DNA of 64,000 nucleotides from Ephydatia muelleri (Eukaryota; Porifera; Demospongiae; Spongillida; Spongillidae), in contig JABACO010000005.1 in assembly GCA_013339895.1 (NCBI GenBank), forward strand, positions 11,953,509-12,017,508, given 5' to 3'. The notes under the pieces are model-generated. The model had not been told where the DNA came from. It did not search any database and saw only the letters and a list, made by a program, of their open reading frames with translations. Position 1 is the first letter of the stretch; the number at the start of each line of letters is the position of its first letter. Made by a program: the position numbers and the translations under genes. This document shows, in pieces, positions 58,531 through 64,000 of the stretch.

Positions 58531-58737
58531 GGCGTATGGAACATATTTTCATCCAAACAACTGATTCATTAGTGTAAATATGCATACTTCTGGTATGTAT
58601 AGTGTTTGCATACACAATAGCATAATTAATTAGCCCTTTTATAAATGCACACACATGTTCATGTATGTATTTAGCCGTTGTCTAATAAATAACAACAAAT
58701 AGAAGGTACCATGTACACACAGTTTCCATTAACAGAT

Positions 58738-59170
58738 GCATGTCCCTGTGGTCTAGTTAGATGTGCATGTATCCATTAACAATTGAACACAGATATATGT
58801 CCCTGTGGTCTAGTTAGATGCGCATGTATCCATTAGCAATTGAACACAAATATATGTCCCTGTGGTCTAGTTAGATGTGCATGTATCCATTAGCAATTGA
58901 ACACAGATATATGTCCCTGTGGTCTAGTTAGATGTGCATGTATCCATTAGCAATTGAACACAGATATATGTCCCTGTGGTCTAATTAGATGTGCATGTAT
59001 CCATTAACAATTGAACACAGATATATGTCCCTGAGGTCTAATTAGATGTGCATGTATCAATTAGCAATTGAACACAGATATATGTCCCTGTGGTCTAATT
59101 AGATGTGCATGTATCCATTAGCAATTGAACACAGATATATGTCCTAGTTAGATGTGCATGTATCAATTAA
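58738..59170. repeat. 57-bp tandem repeat, about 7.5 units
   Basis: Units such as TGTCCCTGTGGTCTAGTTAG followed by ATGTGCATGTATCCATTAGC repeat with few changes; the last unit is truncated at the CTGTGGT part. No coding potential. Confidence 0.93.
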
Positions 59171-59574
59171 CACACATGGTGAATTATGCTCATATGATTC
59201 TAATCAAGGTATTACCTCTCTGCGGAAACAAGATATCATTTGAAGACCCAATTTGTTACGGAATGGAATTATAGCGATTCAACAGTTTTAAAACATGATT
59301 AGCAGCTATATGCTATTGATTGCAACCACTGCAGTCTACTACTATACCACTGCAAAGAAATGCTGTAGTTTTCTATCCTTTGTAAATAATTGTACTGTTC
59401 TTATTGTACTGCAATCCAATAGGCAGCAAGTAGAGGGATTTTAGAGGGATTTCCATATCTCATGTCAACCACCCAATTATAATGTACCATTTAGTTATGT
59501 TCATAATTTTCCTTATGCATCTTAGTTGGATAACTTGGGCTCCTATACCTGATTCTTTTGCCTCGCCCTCCTCC

Positions 59575-59608
<34 letters not shown>

Positions 59609-60076
59609 TTCCAATTAGAAGCAAAGATAACAAAATGAAATCTTGTACATCAGATCGCTACTCAAAAACTTGATTTCTGGTGCTGTAGCTCGCCTCAAAT
59701 TTAATACTTTGGATACCTAAACGCATGTTTTTTCAAGATGTTCTAAAAGTCTGAAATGTCCTCTACACATTGGTTGCTTCTTACGCACTGAGAATCGGAG
59801 TATCTGTCATGGAGTTTTTAAGACGCAGAATTTTTAATTAGGCATGCAAGCGTTACATTTCTATTGCGCGTACTGGTAATGTATGCGCAGGCCCGTAGGC
59901 TGGGGGGGAGGGGTCGTAGTACACTTTTTTCCTAGGCCATTGTATTTGAATACCGGGTATGCCCATGAGACTTCATTTTGCATGAACAAAGGACCTGCAG
60001 GTAGTATCAAGCTCGTATAGCCTCTTTCTGTGATAACTTGCATCTGTAGTATGAACGTCGGTCCCCGGACCATCGC
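59171..60076. other. No gene recognised; 32-bp C-tract at 59577-59608
   Basis: A+T-rich sequence with one long C-run, and another G-rich patch near 59902. Nothing coding was recognised. Confidence 0.5.
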
Positions 60077-60080
60077 TTTA

Positions 60081-60095
60081 GTCTCGTACCCAGAC
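60081..60095. mobile_element. End of a MITE related to 10163-10268
   Basis: GTCTCGTACCCAGAC preceded by TA, identical to the terminus of the MITE in the Merlin gene. The rest is missing; a CACTA-type MITE begins 4 bp further on and may have interrupted or replaced it. Confidence 0.5.
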
Positions 60096-60099
60096 AATG

Positions 60100-60411
60100 C
60101 ACAGGGATAAAACGCGTCAAATCCAAAAAAGATTTATTACGAGATGTGTTCATACAAATCATGCATTAAATCATATCGGATTGAATAGACTTCCAGATGA
60201 TAAATCGTTCTTGAATCCAATAATAAATCCGTATTTGATTTTAAATACTCAAATCATTACCATTGATAAATCAAATAGGATATTTCATAGGGTTTTAACC
60301 ACTTCCAATTTCACCGTGGAATTTCCAATTCCTGATATTTGAATCCAAAAGGTCTATTTCATTCAAATAAATCACATAAATCTTGTCGGATTTAAATTAT
60401 CCATCCCTGTT
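60100..60411. mobile_element. CACTA-type MITE, about 312 bp
   Basis: The left end, CACAGGGATAAAACGCGTCA, matches the CACTA TIR plan (CACAGG, A-run, GCGTC-AATC). The right end is ATCCCTGT, weakly complementary. The interior is packed with AAATC/GATTT words like the subterminal regions of 15977-21390. No coding capacity. The duplication is unclear. Confidence 0.6.
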
Positions 60412-60735
60412 CAATACACATGGAGCATTTTCAAGTATATAAAATTTAAAATTCATTCAAAAGAAATGTCATGTGCTTATGATCAGGGGTTCTAGTTTAT
60501 GCATAAAATTATGTTATACATCAATAACACTTCAGAGTCAACAGTAAAAAATTGCATACTACTACTTAAAATAATCAAAGAGGATAACATGCTTGAATAA
60601 ACTTCATATCACATTCACAAATCGTACATAAATTCAACAGAATATCCTACATGAACTCAAAATTATCATAAATGCTCTTCAGTTTATCTACAATCGGTTT
60701 AGACAGTCTGTTGGACTTAGATAAAGATATGTTTC

Positions 60736-60970
60736 TTAGTACAATATTGTTTCTGTGCACAGATATTGTTTGTTCCACAATTTAACTAACCATGGAACCC
60801 ATGTGCCAGTATATGTTCCCACCCACCACTCCAGAGTGATAGAATCATCACTGATAGCCAGAACTTTGGCAATTTGTGGCAGTTCCTCCCTGAATTCATC
60901 GAGGCCCAATGCCACAAAACTTCCTAGCTGAACATCAACATCACTATCATCCACTTCAGATTCTTTACTC
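60736..60970 (-). CDS. Exon of a transposon-type beta-rich domain protein
   Basis: Minus strand, after acceptor TCTATCACAG: acidic DDSDVDVQ, then LGSFVALGLDEFREELPQIA, KVLAISDDSITLEWW and VGTYTGTWVPW. The alternating hydrophobic pattern with WW and G-x-Y looks like a small SH3/Tudor-like barrel. I associate this VEWWxGxYxxxWxPW pattern with uncharacterised transposon-linked proteins in sponges and cnidarians (recalled, not searched). No neighbouring exons were found; 61015-61790 is A+T-rich and shows none. Confidence 0.45.
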
Positions 60971-61794
60971 TGTGATAGAAAAAGATCAAGATGAGTGCTG
61001 TTTTTAAGGGTCAAATGTTATTTGAAATTTTAAAATGAATATTATACTTACAGTTGGCAGGATAGAGATAGATATTGCTGTGAATCAGAAAGGTAGTAGA
61101 ATATGTCTGACAGAAATCTACCTACATTTTATGTGAACTGTCGTATGGTAAATGTTAGAGTCACAGTAATTTCAAGCTTCATTCGAAGATTGGCTTTGTT
61201 AGCATAATTTGATCTAGACAATCTCAAGTAAGTTAGACAACTTACAATTTGTATACAAGGCAAAAAATCCGGACTTAAAACATTTAGCTGGGACTTGAAT
61301 TGATATGATATTCAAGTTAAAAGTTTTGTACTGTAGTTCTAGTAAGAACACATTTAGTTCTCCTTGGTTGGTCAAAATTAAGGTCTACAGCTATTAATTA
61401 CCATAGGCCATTTCGGATCCTAGTTTGAAATTTCAAACATATCTACACTAGAATTTGTTTTAAATCCCAGCTTAAAAATGGAAATAACACATTTTAATTC
61501 AGAGCATAACTTCATATCCGTATAGTACACATAATTATATTTGTGCCATTTGTAATTAGTGATTATTTCAATCCTCCAAGCCTTAAACTCAGATCCAAGC
61601 ACTGAGATTTAAAATACAATGTCATTAAAAAAAAAGAACTTGAAATTTCAAGAATATCTAGTGTATCTATCTATAGTCATTAATCCTTTTAAATTTTAAA
61701 CTTATCTGCAAAAGACTTTATGCATGATTTCCACAATGGTTAATGCTGTTATAACATACATTTTGAATATCAGTTAGACAACCTTTACCTATAT

Positions 61795-62050
61795 GGTATT
61801 GACATCTTCGTCAGCGGTCCAGTGCCCGTGGTAGTCGGCGGTTGCCCCTGTGAGTCACCTAACCGGAATGGGGGTAGTACTCAACGTATGCCGAAATGCG
61901 GGTTACACCATTTGCGGCATTACTGACCGACAGCTCGCTCGCTGGTCACGTAGCGGGCGCATGCCGATCTAATGAGTCGCGGTAACCGACAGCTCGAAGG
62001 CCATGCATACATGCACGTATATAGCGCGGGCGCTTTCCCATATAATGATC
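61795..62050. promoter_or_regulatory. CpG-rich patch
   Basis: A local G+C- and CpG-rich stretch (CGGCGGTTGCCCC, GACCGACAGCTCGCTCGC, repeated GACAGCTCG) in otherwise A+T-rich DNA, ending where the second Ginger-like copy starts. It could be a promoter or simply older element DNA. Confidence 0.3.
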
Positions 62051-62055
62051 GCCGG

Positions 62056-62860
62056 TGTCACGGAATAGATTATCCCCCAATAAATTCATCCCCCGGATAA
62101 TCTATTCTGGAATAGATTATCCCCCTAGGATAAATTATTCCGAATAGTTTATCATCTTTTGGAATAGATTAACCCCCTTCTTAAAACGCTCACTCGTGTC
62201 CATTATAACAGATGGATGTAAAAGAATACGACAAAATTGTTTGTTTCCTTGAGAGCAAAGACAGTGAGCAGCGAAATTGGCCTCGGGATGTGTTGGAGTC
62301 ATAAGATGGCAAAGATGCTAAAAGGGCTTATCGACAGAAATGTGAGGGTTTCATAACCGAAGATGGCTTGCTTTTCAAGACAAAAAGGCGGAAGAAAGGG
62401 TTGACGTCTGTACAGGAGGAAGAAAGGTATCAAGTTGTTACGGTTGACGAGAAGGTTAGACTGCTTGACACCGTTCACAAAGATCCAGCAGGCGGTCACT
62501 TTGGAGTTCATAAAACGTACGTTGTATTATACGTTGTGAATTGGTTTTACTATAAACTTCTACTAGCATGTAAAATCATGAGATAGATCCTATTAAAGAT
62601 TGTTATTTGATTTATCTATGCTCTCATTTGGATAGCAGCATAGGAATTCACTATATTGCAATTATTTTAATTTGAAGCAATCGCTGGTAATTACTTTCTG
62701 ATGTGTTTCTTCACTTCATACATGCATGTATGTAGGCAAGAGAAGGTGGCTGAACGTTACTATTGGAAGGGAATGGCCTCAGATATTGCTAACTATTGCA
62801 GCACTTGTCTAGTGTGTCAAAGGCAGAACAAGATACCATGCAATATTCCTGGCCACTGGT
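62056..62860 (+). mobile_element. Second Ginger-like element, left part
   Basis: It starts TGTCACGGAATAGATTATCC immediately after CCGG (62052-62055), followed by inverted GGAATAGATTATCC-type words. 62212-62516 encodes the N-terminal transposase region ending PAGGHFGVHKT at a GTACGT donor. 62736-62845 continues EKVAERYYWKGM and CSTCLVCQRQNK (H2C2 finger). The integrase core does not follow, so the element is truncated or interrupted; no right TIR is seen before the window ends. Its intron position equals that of the copy at 836-4978. Confidence 0.65.
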
Positions 62861-63234
62861 TCCTTGCTGCAAGTGAGCTTCAGTGTTTTTATTACATCTT
62901 TACTGTGTTATCAACTATAGGTAATAGAAGTACAAAATAGATGTGTGAAACTGTATGATTCTGTTTTTGAATGAATTCAAGGCAATGCTATCACTGTTTT
63001 ACAATAATTGGTATTGACATTGGTAAATATCATAATGAGGTATATAATGTGTCAATTATACATGCAGCAACTTCTTGTTGCAAGAGCAATCACGACACAG
63101 ATCTTTCAGAACATCTGATGATCCTTGGGTCTCTTCACTTCACAAGGTAAAAGAAATTAATATTTTCATGTTATGTATTTACATAAGTCATATCGAGAAA
63201 TCGTCCATACATCGGTGGTCATCTTGCGATTTAT

Positions 63235-63500
63235 TTTCAAATTGAATTTAAACACGTTTAGTATGTACAATAAATCGGTCTGATTATAATGTGTACTTTA
63301 TAAATTGATATCATGAACTGTTCTTTAACTAAAATCAAGACAAAAAATTAATTTCTACCGCTGGCGCATAATTTATTTATACATGTATGTCATTGCGCAA
63401 TGCCTTGCGTCATCTGCCAAAATTATTCAGTAAATATGTAATTGACAATATAATCATAATGGTGAATAAATGTGCACAATAACTTGATTAAATTATAACA
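63235..63500 (-). repeat. Dispersed repeat, inverse of 25960-26235
   Basis: Diverged reverse complement of the repeat in both copies A and B (words AATCAAGACAAAAA, TTAATTTCTACCGC, CTTGCGTCATC). Confidence 0.6.
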
Positions 63501-63677
63501 ACCGCTAACGTAATACATGGCGTCGTCATCGCGCATATAGTCATGCAGCTTACACAGGAAATTTAAGTTGATTCGTTAGCACTTTCATATCGTTCAATCT
63601 TTGTCTGCATGTGTGCATGTGGCTAGAGCGTCATGCACAGTACACGTATAGCGCCCAAATTTAACTATACTTATGTA

Positions 63678-63750
63678 AAGGTTCGTAACGGAAAGCTTTA
63701 TGTCTACACATCGGAGCGCTGAGCAGTCTACCACTAGGCCAAAGAGCCTC
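63678..63750 (-). repeat. tRNA-related SINE-like segment
   Basis: On the minus strand, TTGGCCTAGTGGTAGA is a near-perfect pol III A box (TGGCnnAGTGG), and CCGTTACGAACC about 40 nt downstream is a weak B box. The stem pattern does not make a full tRNA. The rest of 62861-64000 shows only A+T-rich sequence. Confidence 0.4.
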
Positions 63751-64000
63751 TGCATCAGGTCCAAAGCACACTCCACCCCCTCCCTAATACTTGCTGGCAT
63801 TGCCGCATCAGGCCTAAAAGGTCCATGTCATCACCACCAAAACACTCTCTTAGAACTGCTATAGCTTGTAGATCCAAATGTACATGGGCAGCCTAACATC
63901 AGTTTAGACAATACACTATTCAGCTAGCTAACCACAGTTTACATAGCACACAATGAAAGAATATTATATTTATCATCAAGGGCAAAGTGTACATTTACAG

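Noticed and set aside
58738-59170. 57-bp repeats as a CRISPR-like array
   Set aside because: Units are directly adjacent without spacers and the genome is eukaryotic; it is an ordinary minisatellite.

Overview
This is eukaryotic, almost certainly metazoan DNA. Genes have GT-AG introns, one host gene has kilobase introns, there are FN3 and chromodomain exons, and the window is packed with DNA transposons, MITEs, microsatellites and long G/C homopolymers. The transposon repertoire (animal-type CACTA/EnSpm, Ginger, Merlin, hAT, a DIRS-like fragment) and a Y-x2-N-x-E repeat protein point to a demosponge or another early-branching animal. That assignment is inference, not proof. There are no bacterial operons, CRISPR arrays or convincing tRNA/rRNA genes.

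Layout. 1-10700 is a nest of mobile elements: three in-frame exons of a coiled-coil gene whose second intron holds a Ginger-like element (836-4978), a DIRS-like fossil, a three-unit repeat split by a hAT element, and a Merlin element carrying a small MITE. 10702-28521 (copy A) and 38073-50406 (copy B) are near-identical direct copies on either side of a gap of exactly 1000 N. They look like two haplotypes left in one scaffold, though a real duplication is possible. They carry a tiny chromodomain gene, a long-terminal-inverted-repeat element, FN3-type exons and 575-bp tandem repeats. Copy A alone holds a 5.4-kb CACTA element (15977-21390) with both genes intact; copy B shows the empty site. 28522-37072 is unique to the left contig. 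It contains an intact head-to-head gene pair, a RING-like zinc-finger protein (minus) and a DDE integrase (plus), inside a large near-perfect inverted repeat with tetranucleotide arrays. 50407-64000 holds the clearest host gene, a four-exon 655-aa flavin amine oxidase, then an orphan transmembrane exon, a 57-bp tandem repeat, a CACTA-type MITE, a beta-rich exon and the start of a second Ginger-like copy.

How the parts relate. The CACTA element joins a Tnp2 transposase and a divergent 211-aa coiled-coil protein over a 48-bp shared promoter gap; A+T-rich ends full of AAATC/GATTT words are plausible binding sites for one of the two products. The same coiled-coil gene architecture recurs at the left edge. 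The integrase/RING-like pair has the same head-to-head layout, so the window shows two unrelated elements or gene pairs using a divergent two-gene design. Most compact genes here have introns of about 50-65 bp, unlike the amine oxidase.
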